49,985 nucleotides of DNA, from positions 1 through 49,985 of the forward strand of contig MAAL01000089.1 in NCBI GenBank assembly GCA_002163245.1, read 5' to 3'. Under the pieces are notes generated by a model that searched no databases, had not been told where the DNA came from, and saw only the letters and a list, made by a program, of their open reading frames with translations. The stretch is from Gammaproteobacteria bacterium 42_54_T18. GTDB taxonomy: Bacteria > Pseudomonadota > Gammaproteobacteria > Pseudomonadales > Ketobacteraceae. The position numbers and the translations under genes were made by a program. Positions within the stretch are counted from its first letter, which is position 1. Every line of letters begins with the position of its first letter. Shown piece by piece: positions 35,301-44,744 of the stretch.

Positions 35301-38198
35301 CTAATGCTTAGAAGGTCTTTCACCAGGACCTCCTAAGCTTCCTGCTCGTTGCGATGCCAATTGCGGCTTAATCCATAACTCATAAAATTCGTCAGGCATT
35401 AGCGGCTTACTAAAATAAAACCCTTGGTATTTATAGCACCCTTTTTCCACTAAGAATTTCAACTGCTCTTTTGTCTCCACTCCTTCTGCCAACACATCTA
35501 AATCCAAATGTTTTGCCATCGATATAATAGTTTCAACAATCGCTCGGTCATTTTTATCATGCTGAATATCACAAATAAAAGACTGATCAATCTTCAACTT
35601 ACTCAATGGCAACGACTTCAAATACGATAACGATGAATACCCTGTTCCAAAATCATCAATTGACAAAAAGAAGCCCATATCCTTTAAACGCTTCATTTTT
35701 TTAACCATTACATCAAGGTTATCTAACAACATACCTTCTGTTATTTCCAACTCTATCTGATTCGGAGAAATCCCAGCAACCCTAACAATGGTACTAATCC
35801 TTTCCGCAAAATCATCCAATATGAATTGTCGCGGACTAATATTAATCGCCAATCGATTAAAATCAAATGGCAACCCTAATGCATCCCATTCATTCAGTTG
35901 ATTACAGGCTTCCTGAGCAATCCAATCACCTAAAGGAACAATTAACCCACTTTCTTCTGCAACCGCAATAAACTGATCTGGCCGAACCAAACCTAACGTT
36001 GGCTGATTCCATCGCACTAGAGCTTCCGCACCAATCAAGGTGCCATGCTCATCCAACTGCGGTTGATATTGCAAAAAGAACTGCCGCTGTTCAAGCGCTC
36101 TTGGCAATAACATTTGTAATTGCATTCGCTGCTCTGCAATCACCTGCATATCTTTTGAGAAAAATCGGATAGCATTTCTACCATCCTCTTTGGATCGATA
36201 CAGAGCCGCATCCGCTTGGCGGAAAATATCATGAATGGTATCGTTATCTTGTGGGTACAGTGCAATACCGATACTACAACTGACATGCAGCTGATGGCCT
36301 TCGACCATAAACGTTGAAGACAACACATCCTGAAGCTTCTTTGCTATCGTTCTTGCCGCCTCTGATGCTAATAAACTATCCGTATCCAACTCTGGTACTA
36401 GAACAACAAACTCATCCCCACCTAAACGCGCAACAATATCTTCATCACGCACTAAATCACGCATTCTTTTTGCAATCACAACCAGCAGCTTGTCACCAAC
36501 GGGGTGGCCTAACGAATCATTAATATTTTTAAAGTGATCCAAATCAACAAATAGTACCGCACCAATATAGTTATGGCGACGAGAGCGAGCCAACTCTTCT
36601 TCAAGACGATCAAACAACATTCGGCGATTCGGAAGGTCCGTTAATGGATCATAATTAGCCTGTCGACGAATAATTTCTTCCGCTTCAATCCTTGCGGTAA
36701 TATCTACAACACCCGCAATAGCGCCTTGATATTCACCATTACGAATAATCGGAGCCGTTGACATATTCGTATATATTCTTCGCCCGTCTTTTGTTATTAA
36801 TTCAAAATCATGCTGTTCCGCTATACCTTCTTTACGTTTACCCAAGTTTTCTTCACAAATAACACGTCCACGTTCATCCATAAAATCAAACATGTGCTTG
36901 CCGACCATCTCTTCACGACGATATCCCAGCATCTTAGCCATGGACTTATTCACCATGGTTGTTGCCGAATGCTCATCAACAACCCATATGCCTTCCTGCG
37001 CTAACTCAAAGAGATAACGATATTCTTCTTCACTGGACTTTAACGCTGCTTCTGCATTTTTACGCTCGGTAAAATCGGTGAAGGTCGAAACAAACCGCAA
37101 AGCTCTTCCGCCCGGAGAACGTTCAACGACCTTTCCTCTAACAAACATCCAACGATATTTCCCATCATTACTCTGAATCCGGTACTCCATCTGAAAAACT
37201 TCCGTTTCCCCACGCAAGTAACGCCTAAGCTCTGCGCGAGTATGCTCCCTATCATCATCGTGAACCAACGCTCGCCACTCGTCATAACTTCCTAAATAAT
37301 CCTCGCCCTTAAACCCCAACAAAAAGCGCAATCGATGGGAGAAAAACACTTCATTCGTATCCATGTCCCAATCCGCTACACCATCACCGCTGCTATCCAA
37401 TGCAAATAACCAGCGTTCCTCGCTGTTTCTCAATGCCGACAATGCACTGTTCATTTTTTTTTGCATTGAATTGTACGACCGAGACAGACTCGCAATTTCA
37501 TTCGCGCCGGTTTCTTCAACCTCAATATGGTGCCGAGAAGTACGCGCATCCTCTACGGCTTTATGAAGTTTTTTCAATGGAATAACCACAACAGAAAACA
37601 ACAACCAAGAGAATAACAATATCGCAATACTACCGGCCACCACCACAATCGCTACATTTTTAATAAGTAAGCTTTCCGCATTTGCAAAGTAATTCTGAAA
37701 GCTCCATTCCACATACAACACACCCACAGTTTCTGATCGCATCTTACCCTCAGATGCTTCAAGAACAACAGGAAAATAAACGTATACATGTGCCCCAGAA
37801 ATATCAATATACGGCCTCAAAGTTGAAACACTGTATAAGTAATGATTTACAGAATAAGACTCCAAGACCTTCATCGCACTTTCATTCTTCCACTGTCGAC
37901 TGGTACTAAAACGCACATCGCCATCGCCATCAACCAACGAAGCATTTTTAATTTCATTCACCAAAGCCAGAGTCATCACCTCCTCTTCAGCTCGTATTTG
38001 ATCATCTACGTAAAAGAAACGCTCTAAATGGCGCTGACTTTGTATCATGATAGATCGTATACGGTGCTCGCTATTGGCAACAAAGTTTTGTTGATCACCG
38101 TAATATTGTAAGGACATCACAAATAGGGAAAATACCAATACCAACAGAAAAACCAGCAGCGGTATCATTATTCGTAATGGCATTGAGGTCACTTTCAT
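35301..38198 (-). CDS. Membrane GGDEF-EAL c-di-GMP enzyme with periplasmic loop, HAMP and two PAS domains
   Basis: A 965-residue protein: transmembrane helix (8-28), periplasmic domain (about 30-180), second helix (about 182-205), HAMP (about 205-260), PAS 1 (about 265-395), PAS 2 (about 395-520), GGDEF (intact GGDEF at 593-597) and EAL (intact EAL at 725-727, DDFGTGYSSL). Either activity is possible. The start codon overlaps the stop codon of the upstream binding lipoprotein as ATGA (38195-38198), so the two are translated together. The layout suggests that the lipoprotein reports a ligand to the periplasmic domain (inference). Confidence 0.93.
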   Translation of the reverse strand: MKVTSMPLRIMIPLLVFLLVLVFSLFVMSLQYYGDQQNFVANSEHRIRSIMIQSQRHLERFFYVDDQIRAEEEVMTLALVNEIKNASLVDGDGDVRFSTSRQWKNESAMKVLESYSVNHYLYSVSTLRPYIDISGAHVYVYFPVVLEASEGKMRSETVGVLYVEWSFQNYFANAESLLIKNVAIVVVAGSIAILLFSWLLFSVVVIPLKKLHKAVEDARTSRHHIEVEETGANEIASLSRSYNSMQKKMNSALSALRNSEERWLFALDSSGDGVADWDMDTNEVFFSHRLRFLLGFKGEDYLGSYDEWRALVHDDDREHTRAELRRYLRGETEVFQMEYRIQSNDGKYRWMFVRGKVVERSPGGRALRFVSTFTDFTERKNAEAALKSSEEEYRYLFELAQEGIWVVDEHSATTMVNKSMAKMLGYRREEMVGKHMFDFMDERGRVICEENLGKRKEGIAEQHDFELITKDGRRIYTNMSTAPIIRNGEYQGAIAGVVDITARIEAEEIIRRQANYDPLTDLPNRRMLFDRLEEELARSRRHNYIGAVLFVDLDHFKNINDSLGHPVGDKLLVVIAKRMRDLVRDEDIVARLGGDEFVVLVPELDTDSLLASEAARTIAKKLQDVLSSTFMVEGHQLHVSCSIGIALYPQDNDTIHDIFRQADAALYRSKEDGRNAIRFFSKDMQVIAEQRMQLQMLLPRALEQRQFFLQYQPQLDEHGTLIGAEALVRWNQPTLGLVRPDQFIAVAEESGLIVPLGDWIAQEACNQLNEWDALGLPFDFNRLAINISPRQFILDDFAERISTIVRVAGISPNQIELEITEGMLLDNLDVMVKKMKRLKDMGFFLSIDDFGTGYSSLSYLKSLPLSKLKIDQSFICDIQHDKNDRAIVETIISMAKHLDLDVLAEGVETKEQLKFLVEKGCYKYQGFYFSKPLMPDEFYELWIKPQLASQRAGSLGGPGERPSKH

Positions 38199-39169
38199 TG
38201 CACAACCTCTTGAACCCAGGTCGCATCACAAATCAAATGATCATTTGGCACAGAATCAATAAGGCCGTGAGTTTTCATCAACTTCGATAAATTTTGAATA
38301 CGCTTTCCCATAAATTGTCCACATCGCCCTAACCATATACGATTTTCTTCCAAACTCGCCAAATGCAGTCCTTCATAGGCTTTATCTAAATGCTCTTTCG
38401 TTATATCACTTCTTTTAGACATCAGCATTAATGCTGCTTGTTGATCCTTCTCCATTAATTTCCGAGCAGAAAAATACCCATTTACCAACAATTGCAACTG
38501 TCGTGAATAATGTACGACTGCATCTCTACGAACCACTAACACATCGATGATTTGATTCGGGATTTTGCTGCTATCAAATACCCTATGGCCTCCCGCACGA
38601 AGCAACTCTCCCGCAACGGGTTCATAAGTCACCACAATATCCACACTTATTTCATGAAAAGCCGCAAAGTGGTTTTGAATGCTCAATGGAACAATCTCCA
38701 CCTCACTTGCGGAAACTCCTGCAAACTCCAAAAAGCCCACCAACATAACGGCACCCACCGCCCCAGTATCGACACCAATCCTTTTTCCTTTTACATCATT
38801 TAGTGATGTAAAAGGCTCTTGAGCGATCACCATGTCAGCACCCTGCGAGACATCTAACGCAGTAACAATCACAATATCAACTCCAGAGACTAACAAACTA
38901 ATCGCCTCATCTAACGTTAACGTCGCAGCTTGTAAACTGCCGTTTTTCATCGCTCTAATCACCCCCGTAGAAGAAGGAAGTTCAATTAATTCAACATCTT
39001 GACCTTCAAAGAAGCTGTGCTCTTTTGCCAGGTACAGCGGCTCATACCCCGGCCACAGTACGGTACCGACCTTTAACGGATCTTTCGATACCTCATCACA
39101 CCCACCTAATACCAGTGAAAGTAACACTAAAATGGTAAAAAATAGTGGTTTCAACAATGCTTTCAACAA
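38195..39169 (-). CDS. Periplasmic solute-binding lipoprotein, NMT1/SsuA-like
   Basis: A 324-residue lipoprotein. The signal peptide ends in the lipobox LVLGGC, with C24 as the lipidated residue. The body is like the nitrate/sulfonate/thiamine-precursor binding proteins (VGTVLWPGYEPLYLAKEHSF, then GVIRAMKNGSLQAATLTLDE and GKRIGVDTGAVGAVML). No permease or ATPase gene is near, so it is not an ordinary transporter subunit. Its 4-base overlap with the GGDEF-EAL gene points to sensing. The first codon is TTG at 39169 with a G-rich stretch upstream. The ligand cannot be predicted from the sequence. Confidence 0.88.
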   Translation of the reverse strand: MLKALLKPLFFTILVLLSLVLGGCDEVSKDPLKVGTVLWPGYEPLYLAKEHSFFEGQDVELIELPSSTGVIRAMKNGSLQAATLTLDEAISLLVSGVDIVIVTALDVSQGADMVIAQEPFTSLNDVKGKRIGVDTGAVGAVMLVGFLEFAGVSASEVEIVPLSIQNHFAAFHEISVDIVVTYEPVAGELLRAGGHRVFDSSKIPNQIIDVLVVRRDAVVHYSRQLQLLVNGYFSARKLMEKDQQAALMLMSKRSDITKEHLDKAYEGLHLASLEENRIWLGRCGQFMGKRIQNLSKLMKTHGLIDSVPNDHLICDATWVQEVVQ

Positions 39170-39278
39170 CCCCCGTCCCCTACAACATGGAAGGCCTCAC
39201 AAGGGTAAGGCTCTCCATAATAAATCGCTGTAAAAAGTATAGCAGAGGAATGTAATCTGGCCTTTTGTGAACATAAGC

Positions 39279-40562
39279 CTAACGCCCAAACCGCTCCAAT
39301 ACCCAAGGCACAACATCAGCCATCAAACGCTCGACATCCGGCGCACTTTTTTCACCAAATGCGGGCTCAAAATAATGCTCCGCTTCGTACTCCCTGTAAC
39401 ATTGGTCTTCCACCGTTATAGCCCCTCGAATGACTGCAGCATCCTCTTTAGGGTAGATCTCCTTATCCTTACAGGCATAGCCATAAAAAATCGGTATTCC
39501 GGTAATCTGAGCCATATTCCGCACCAAATTGGCGTTAGACGATAAAGAAGACCACGTCGACAACCACGCCTCGGGGCGACAAATACGGCCAAAACCCATG
39601 TATTGTTGGTTCATTAGATCCGGTCGGTCACTTAACAAGGAGCCGTAATGTCGGGGGGAAGGATCAAGCGTCGGGTCCGTATAATGCAAATTTGCCATAG
39701 TGCGGTACACCACCATAACCCGCTCTGTAGCCCCCAGCCGCCCTACTTTATGGCGCTCATGAAAATTTAACGATTCCTTGCTAGATTTATACAGCCGCTC
39801 ATAATGCCGCGCCTCATCCACCATCGATTGTGCCATCACATCTAAGCGCCGAACACGCGCTTTTTGTCCTGTCCGAAACTGCTCCACAAATGCCAGACTG
39901 TATGATGAGGGGTTAGACGGTTGTATAAATCCATTGTTGGGGTGATACATATCCAGCGCATCATTGGTTAGCCTCGGGTCACTTTCATCCGCAACCGCAG
40001 GATCCATGGCCTCTTGCAACACCTCACCTTCGCCGCGGTGAACACTCACTGCGACAAACGCATCCCCTGGAATTAAATTCGCTTTAGGTAATTTAGTCGG
40101 ATCACCCGCAGGTGTCAGTGCAAAACGATCTCCGCCCGCCTTTTGTGCTTGAGCCTGATACATCGCAAACAACGCACCACCACCAGAGTTCCCAAACAGC
40201 ACAACCTGATCAAAACCTCGCTGTTCTTTTAAAAATGACACTGCTGCCGCCACATCCAACAACAAGTCTTCATGAATTGCTGTGGCATCGTTATGTAAAC
40301 AGCGGGTTGTCATTCCCAACACCGCAATACCCGCCCGAAGAAACCCTGGAATACAATAATGGCGGCTAAAATCCACCTTAGGGTGCATCACTAACACCGC
40401 AATCTTTTGCGTATTAGCCTGATCAGGAGTATAAAAAACCCCTGCAGTTTCTCGCATATCCTGCGCTTGCAGATACACAGGCTCCCGCTGCGTATTTTCC
40501 GGCAACTCTCCTTTGTAGTTAAAAGGCATCCCCATCCAATAGGTATTTGAAATCAATAACAT
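39279..40562 (-). CDS. Alpha/beta hydrolase
   Basis: A 427-residue protein with the nucleophile elbow FGNSGGGALF (S126) and the preceding VLVMHPKVDFSRHY strand, consistent with an alpha/beta hydrolase of the large, esterase-like type. A probable acid/histidine pair lies in the C-terminal third (IPIFYGYACKDKEIYPKED and EAEHYFEP). Its substrate is unknown. The start codon shares one base with the stop codon of the VOC gene (TAATG), so the two are translationally coupled. A catabolic pair, ring- or metal-dependent oxygenation followed by hydrolysis, is plausible but unproven. Confidence 0.82.
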   Translation of the reverse strand: MLLISNTYWMGMPFNYKGELPENTQREPVYLQAQDMRETAGVFYTPDQANTQKIAVLVMHPKVDFSRHYCIPGFLRAGIAVLGMTTRCLHNDATAIHEDLLLDVAAAVSFLKEQRGFDQVVLFGNSGGGALFAMYQAQAQKAGGDRFALTPAGDPTKLPKANLIPGDAFVAVSVHRGEGEVLQEAMDPAVADESDPRLTNDALDMYHPNNGFIQPSNPSSYSLAFVEQFRTGQKARVRRLDVMAQSMVDEARHYERLYKSSKESLNFHERHKVGRLGATERVMVVYRTMANLHYTDPTLDPSPRHYGSLLSDRPDLMNQQYMGFGRICRPEAWLSTWSSLSSNANLVRNMAQITGIPIFYGYACKDKEIYPKEDAAVIRGAITVEDQCYREYEAEHYFEPAFGEKSAPDVERLMADVVPWVLERFGR

Positions 40563-41155
40563 TACGTATCACCTTCGGCAGACACTTTCTTCGAATGCTT
40601 ACTTGTTTCCTCTTTGATGTCTTCTGGAGCGGTATTGAACAATAAGTCATATGCCTCTTCTGGCGTTTGATCGAAGAATTTATCTTGGTTATTCGTATAA
40701 GTAAATTCCACCATAATCATGTTCGGGTCCACCATATAGATAGATTGACACCAACCATGATCCACAGAGCGCAATGGTCCGACACCGTTATCTTCACAGC
40801 GCTTTTGCATAATATCCAAATTTTCTTTACTGCCAACATCAAACGCCACATGATTTACCCATACCGGCATACCCAGCCCCGTAGAGACATCGGTACGATA
40901 TTCATCATTTTCCCCGACATTATGAATTTCAAAAAATGCCATGTATTGATCTCTACCCATATCGAAAAAGTAGTGTTTAAAATAGCCTTCTTTCTGGCGA
41001 TGATTTTCTGTTCGCACTAAAGGCATGCCTAACTTCTCAGCATAAAATTCATAGGTATATTTGCTGCACTTGGTACCAAAAGCAAGGTGATGAATACCAT
41101 TGATGGGTTCCCGCTTAACGGATGACGGTGTGTACTGAGCTGCTGTTGCAGTCAT
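40562..41155 (-). CDS. VOC-family (glyoxalase/extradiol dioxygenase-like) enzyme
   Basis: Translated from the ATG at 41155 (197 residues), with a strong GGGGGG ribosome binding site 5-10 bases upstream. A longer in-frame start at 41215 lacks one. Two beta-alpha-beta-beta-beta modules are visible. Likely metal ligands are the histidines in INGIHHLAF and WVNHVAFDV and the glutamate in IMVEFTY, the His-His-Glu pattern of type I VOC enzymes. It may be a dioxygenase or isomerase; the reaction cannot be told from the sequence. Translation is coupled to the alpha/beta hydrolase. Confidence 0.85.
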   Translation of the reverse strand: MTATAAQYTPSSVKREPINGIHHLAFGTKCSKYTYEFYAEKLGMPLVRTENHRQKEGYFKHYFFDMGRDQYMAFFEIHNVGENDEYRTDVSTGLGMPVWVNHVAFDVGSKENLDIMQKRCEDNGVGPLRSVDHGWCQSIYMVDPNMIMVEFTYTNNQDKFFDQTPEEAYDLLFNTAPEDIKEETSKHSKKVSAEGDT

Positions 41156-41363
41156 TGTGATCCCCCCTATTTCTATATTTTTTGATTGGCCTGCGTTTAA
41201 TGTAACGATTTTCACGAAGCTATCTTCCTAATTGATAACATCAGTAAAATTAACAAAAGAAAACCAACGAAATCATAAGAAATCCTTTAAAGTCATTACG
41301 TTAAAAACAAACCTAAAACCTTTATAAAATTTCCAGAATGATAATATAGAATAAAAACAACCG

Positions 41364-42428
41364 TTATACCGGTGTTACTTGCTGTTTACGGAACCTGCCA
41401 GGGGGGCAGCCTTCCAATTCACGAAACGCAGAATAAAATGCTGACGATGAACTAAACCCCACCGCCAAACCAATGGTTAAAATAGGCTCATCCACATCCA
41501 GCAACAAACGGCGTTTAGCAGCCTCAATACGTAATGACTTGAGATAACCACTAAAACTCACCTGCTGACGCTCGTTAAGTAATTCTGAAAGCTGATGTGC
41601 AGACAAACCCAACTGCATCGCCAGTGATGCTAATGATAATGAATCATCTTGATAGAGGTGCTCTTCCTGCATCAAACGCTCTAATTGCTCGACGCACCCC
41701 TCCACATCAACATTATCCAAAGTGCTATTCTCATATTTCTTTATCTTTTGGGATTCACTGGCTTCAGCAATGTAATGTACTAATTCGGGGTATTTCACCC
41801 CTAACAAATAACTCAATACCATCACTAAAGTAACCAATGACAAATACACCTGGAAAAATAATCGACTTGCTAACAAACCACCTAACAGCGCTGAAACTGC
41901 AACTCCCCCTCCGATCAACAGCAAAAACACGAGCACCATTATTTCGGCGCGAATATACCCTTTAGGGTTATCTATCTGTAATAAGCGCCATAGAACCATA
42001 CCCACATAAGTAGCCCCCAAACCTGCCGATACAGCAACACTCAGTGAAGATAAGGTTACAGGTTCAAAAGGCGAACGATACAACCACTGCGCCAATGAAA
42101 ACCCCACCACTACCAGTGCAGGTATCATATGTAACCATAAAATTCTTCGACCCAATGGTTGGCCACCAACTACTTTTGAATAGACATGCAAGCACGGTCC
42201 AATCAAGAATAGAGCTGGCTGGTGCAAATATAACACCCAGGAGAATCGGTCGATTTCTTCTGCTAAAACCAAGCACCAACACAGCTGAATCAGCCCAATG
42301 GATATAAATAAGGCAACCAATAAAACCCGAGACTCAATGCTGTGACGAGAAAAACCATGGCCTACCGCATAAAGCCAAGCTAGGCCAACACCAAAAGACA
42401 TCCAGTAGGTTAAAACGGTATCTTCCAC
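41364..42428 (-). CDS. AraC-family regulator with membrane-spanning N-terminal domain
   Basis: A 354-residue protein. The first about 210 residues are hydrophobic, with six or so transmembrane helices (YWMSFGVGLAWLYAVGHGF, VLLVALFISIGLIQLCW, then AEIMVLVFLLLIGGGVAV). The C-terminal 100 residues are a double helix-turn-helix of AraC type (LSLASLAMQLGLSAHQLSEL; EPILTIGLAVGFSSSSAFYS). The start is GTG at 42428 with AGGA close upstream. It follows the exported-protein gene by 8 bases and precedes the VOC gene by about 210 bases. A regulator tied to the membrane and placed between an exported protein and two enzymes suggests control of the local enzymes (inference). Confidence 0.88.
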   Translation of the reverse strand: MEDTVLTYWMSFGVGLAWLYAVGHGFSRHSIESRVLLVALFISIGLIQLCWCLVLAEEIDRFSWVLYLHQPALFLIGPCLHVYSKVVGGQPLGRRILWLHMIPALVVVGFSLAQWLYRSPFEPVTLSSLSVAVSAGLGATYVGMVLWRLLQIDNPKGYIRAEIMVLVFLLLIGGGVAVSALLGGLLASRLFFQVYLSLVTLVMVLSYLLGVKYPELVHYIAEASESQKIKKYENSTLDNVDVEGCVEQLERLMQEEHLYQDDSLSLASLAMQLGLSAHQLSELLNERQQVSFSGYLKSLRIEAAKRRLLLDVDEPILTIGLAVGFSSSSAFYSAFRELEGCPPGRFRKQQVTPV

Positions 42429-42436
42429 ACAATGTC

Positions 42437-43480
42437 CTATTTCTGAAAAAACACTTCAAAGCGGACCGTAAGCGAAAAAATAGACTCAAACCCCTGATCT
42501 CTGGGATAGCTCACTTCCGGTATTACGTTCCAGTACAGCCAATCTTTATACAGCAACTCACGGTAATGAGCACTGACAAAATACGTTGTTATCCTTGGTT
42601 TTGCCACATCAGCACCAATCACCCCCAGCCGATAATCCACACCCTTACGATCACTTAACCGCTTTCGTAAACTAAACGTCTGCGCAGCAACAGTAGCCGC
42701 GTCCTCCTCCCATTCAATACGGCTTCTCGCAGAAAAAAACAATTCACTGTCTAAGGGGCGCTCAAACGCTAATGACTGTTCAATCTGCCACTCATCATTA
42801 AGGTATTCAGCGGCCTTAAAACGGTAAGGCATTGTCCATGTATCATTCAAATCCCAACGCCTCTTGGCAGAAAACTTAACAAACATGTCACCAGGTAAGC
42901 GTGCTTTTACACCAAATAACGCCCGTGTTTTCCAGTGTTTAGCCTCAGAACGCGCAAATTCTATAGCCGCGGTAATACTACTATCATCAACACCATTAGC
43001 TTCAGAAAGACTAGGGCGAGTTTTCTCTTCAATACTTTCTTTATCGTCCGACGCATTCTCGATGATAATGTGAAAACGCCGCTTAGTGGCAGGCAGGTGA
43101 AGTCGAAATTTAATATCCGTATTATCCACATACCCCTCACCTTCTACCCATGCACCGCCAGCCCGAAAACGCACATAACTCTTATTACCAAATGCTAACG
43201 TTTCTTCTCCGGCAAAAAAACGATCAATCCCACGGGCCATCCAGTCAACCCGCTCACTCCAGGTATCCCGAGAATCCTCAAGCCAATAGGCACTTTTTTT
43301 CCAATAGGGCAGCGTTGACGTGTTCTCAACCGCTTTCTCAGGCGCTTTCTCATGCCCGCTCTCAGATAGAGGCCTAACATCAACATCACGCTCCGTATCA
43401 CCTGCTTTTACAACAGACATCGTCATAAAACAGCAACACAAGCCAACTATGAGGTACTTCCAATCAAACAGTTTCAACAT
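42437..43480 (-). CDS. Exported protein of unknown function, possibly outer-membrane beta-barrel
   Basis: A 347-residue protein with a signal peptide (WKYLIVGLCCCFMTMSVVKA, cleavage near residue 27). The mature chain has an acidic linker, then alternating polar/aromatic stretches (SYVRFRAGGAWVEGEGY, DYRLGVIGADV, TYFVSAHYRELLY). It ends in SLTVRFEVFFQK, with aromatic residues near the C-terminus as in many outer-membrane barrels. No family is recognised. It is the first gene of the group that continues into the AraC regulator 8 bases later. Confidence 0.7.
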   Translation of the reverse strand: MLKLFDWKYLIVGLCCCFMTMSVVKAGDTERDVDVRPLSESGHEKAPEKAVENTSTLPYWKKSAYWLEDSRDTWSERVDWMARGIDRFFAGEETLAFGNKSYVRFRAGGAWVEGEGYVDNTDIKFRLHLPATKRRFHIIIENASDDKESIEEKTRPSLSEANGVDDSSITAAIEFARSEAKHWKTRALFGVKARLPGDMFVKFSAKRRWDLNDTWTMPYRFKAAEYLNDEWQIEQSLAFERPLDSELFFSARSRIEWEEDAATVAAQTFSLRKRLSDRKGVDYRLGVIGADVAKPRITTYFVSAHYRELLYKDWLYWNVIPEVSYPRDQGFESIFSLTVRFEVFFQK

Positions 43481-43608
43481 TCATCAACTACTAATACGGC
43501 TCAATGAATAGTAATAATAGCTGGTCTAATCAGAATAAGGCAGAGGAAAAATACAGTTTAAAATCAACAAGATCACATTTAACGAGCAAGTCTTACTGTA
43601 CAACCCGC

Positions 43609-44055
43609 TTAATAATCAAGCCGATCAGGCACTCGGTTAATTCCCAGCCAATATTCACCTAATGCACGAACCTGAGCGGTAAATTCACTAAACTCAACGG
43701 GTTTGTGTATATAACTGTTAGCCCCACTTTTGTAACAATCAATAATGTCACATTGCTCATCTGAAGATGTTAATAAAACAACGGGTAAGGCTTTGGTATT
43801 TTCATTCGCTCGCAGTCGCTGTAATACTTGAATGCCATTTAGCTTGGGCAGTTGCAAGTCTAGAAACACAACATGGGGCTGCTCTTTAATATCCCTACCG
43901 TTATATTTTCCGGTACCAAAGAGATAATCTAATGCTTCTTCACCGTCTCTAGCAACCACAACCTTACTTTTGATTTCCGTTTTCTTTAACGCTCGAATCG
44001 CTAACATCTCATCATCTGGGTTGTCTTCTACTAGTAGTATCGTCATGTTAGACAT
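43609..44055 (-). CDS. Single-domain response regulator, Rcp1-like (orphan)
   Basis: A 148-residue receiver domain: acidic pocket LLVEDNPDD, phospho-acceptor D66 in FLDLQLPKLNGIQ, threonine/serine in VLLTSSDEQ, and lysine in YIHKPVEF. The loop YLFGTGKYNGRD is typical of Rcp1-type regulators. No kinase gene is adjacent; the nearest phytochrome-type kinases are at 22585-25369. Unlike the 144-residue regulator in the operon, which has KSD, it has the usual KP at the switch lysine. It may be fed by kinases elsewhere. Confidence 0.92.
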   Translation of the reverse strand: MSNMTILLVEDNPDDEMLAIRALKKTEIKSKVVVARDGEEALDYLFGTGKYNGRDIKEQPHVVFLDLQLPKLNGIQVLQRLRANENTKALPVVLLTSSDEQCDIIDCYKSGANSYIHKPVEFSEFTAQVRALGEYWLGINRVPDRLDY

Positions 44056-44329
44056 CTCTATTATTCCATGTAGTTACTTATCAATCACAATCTAGCCGGG
44101 TAACGGAGCAACATATTCCTGCTTCCACACTAATGGCATCCCTCAGAACAGTCAATTCATTGAACTAATATATAGCTGCAAAAACGCTTTTTTGCACCAA
44201 AACAAAGCGCCTGTTTTTTGGTCAGCTTTTAGGTTGCCAGTTCTAATTTATCCGCGTACCTTTGCGATCGAGAAAGCAACAATAAGATTCCGCCCATTAG
44301 CCGGCAGACATACAACTAGGTAAACCCTT
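44056..44329. other. 273-base intergenic region
   Basis: No gene seen. A GCAAAAA/TTTTTTGC hairpin near 44177-44193 lies between the divergent genes. Promoters for both are presumed here, but I could not fix convincing -35/-10 pairs. Confidence 0.4.
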
Positions 44330-44626
44330 ATGAACACTAAGAAAATCGTTGAATTCGCACTTGGCCAACTAGACAACTTAGGCTTTCAGCTACAAAAACA
44401 TGGTATATCCAGCAATGTAAATCGTCACAATCTAATTGCTATCGCCATGACCCAACAAGAGCGCGTAAAGGCAGAGATTTCTCGTGTTGAATTAAAAATT
44501 GATATTCAAAAGGCTCGTGTTGAGCGTATACGCCAACAAGCAGACGAATTAGTAGAAAATGTTATCGAACGCGCTCCTGCCCCTATTGCAGAGCAACTAA
44601 CACGTGTTAAAGCTCTTGTTGCTTAA
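44330..44626 (+). CDS. Small helical/coiled-coil protein of unknown function
   Basis: A 98-residue protein with no membrane segment. Residues about 45-85 form a charged helix (EISRVELKIDIQKARVERIR) likely to be a coiled coil, preceded by a short globular stretch (FALGQLDNLGFQLQKHG). AGGTAAACCC upstream of the ATG is a fair ribosome binding site. A terminator follows, so it is probably its own transcript. I do not recognise the family. The coil length would suit a structural or scaffolding role, which is speculation. Confidence 0.65.
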   Translation: MNTKKIVEFALGQLDNLGFQLQKHGISSNVNRHNLIAIAMTQQERVKAEISRVELKIDIQKARVERIRQQADELVENVIERAPAPIAEQLTRVKALVA

Positions 44627-44659
44627 GTAGAGTTCACCAGCAACAATACATAACACCAC

Positions 44660-44690
44660 AACAAAGCCAGTTTATGAAGCTGGCTTTGTT
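44660..44690 (+). terminator. Terminator hairpin after the 98-residue gene
   Basis: AACAAAGCCAG (44660-44670) and CTGGCTTTGTT (44680-44690) pair perfectly over 11 bp with a 9-base loop, followed by GTTTCTGTGT. The T run is weak but the stem is strong. It separates this gene from the sheath gene. Confidence 0.72.
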
Positions 44691-44744
44691 GTTTCTGTGT
44701 CTCTAGAATATGGAGAGTATCCAAACATAATAAGGAACATGTCG

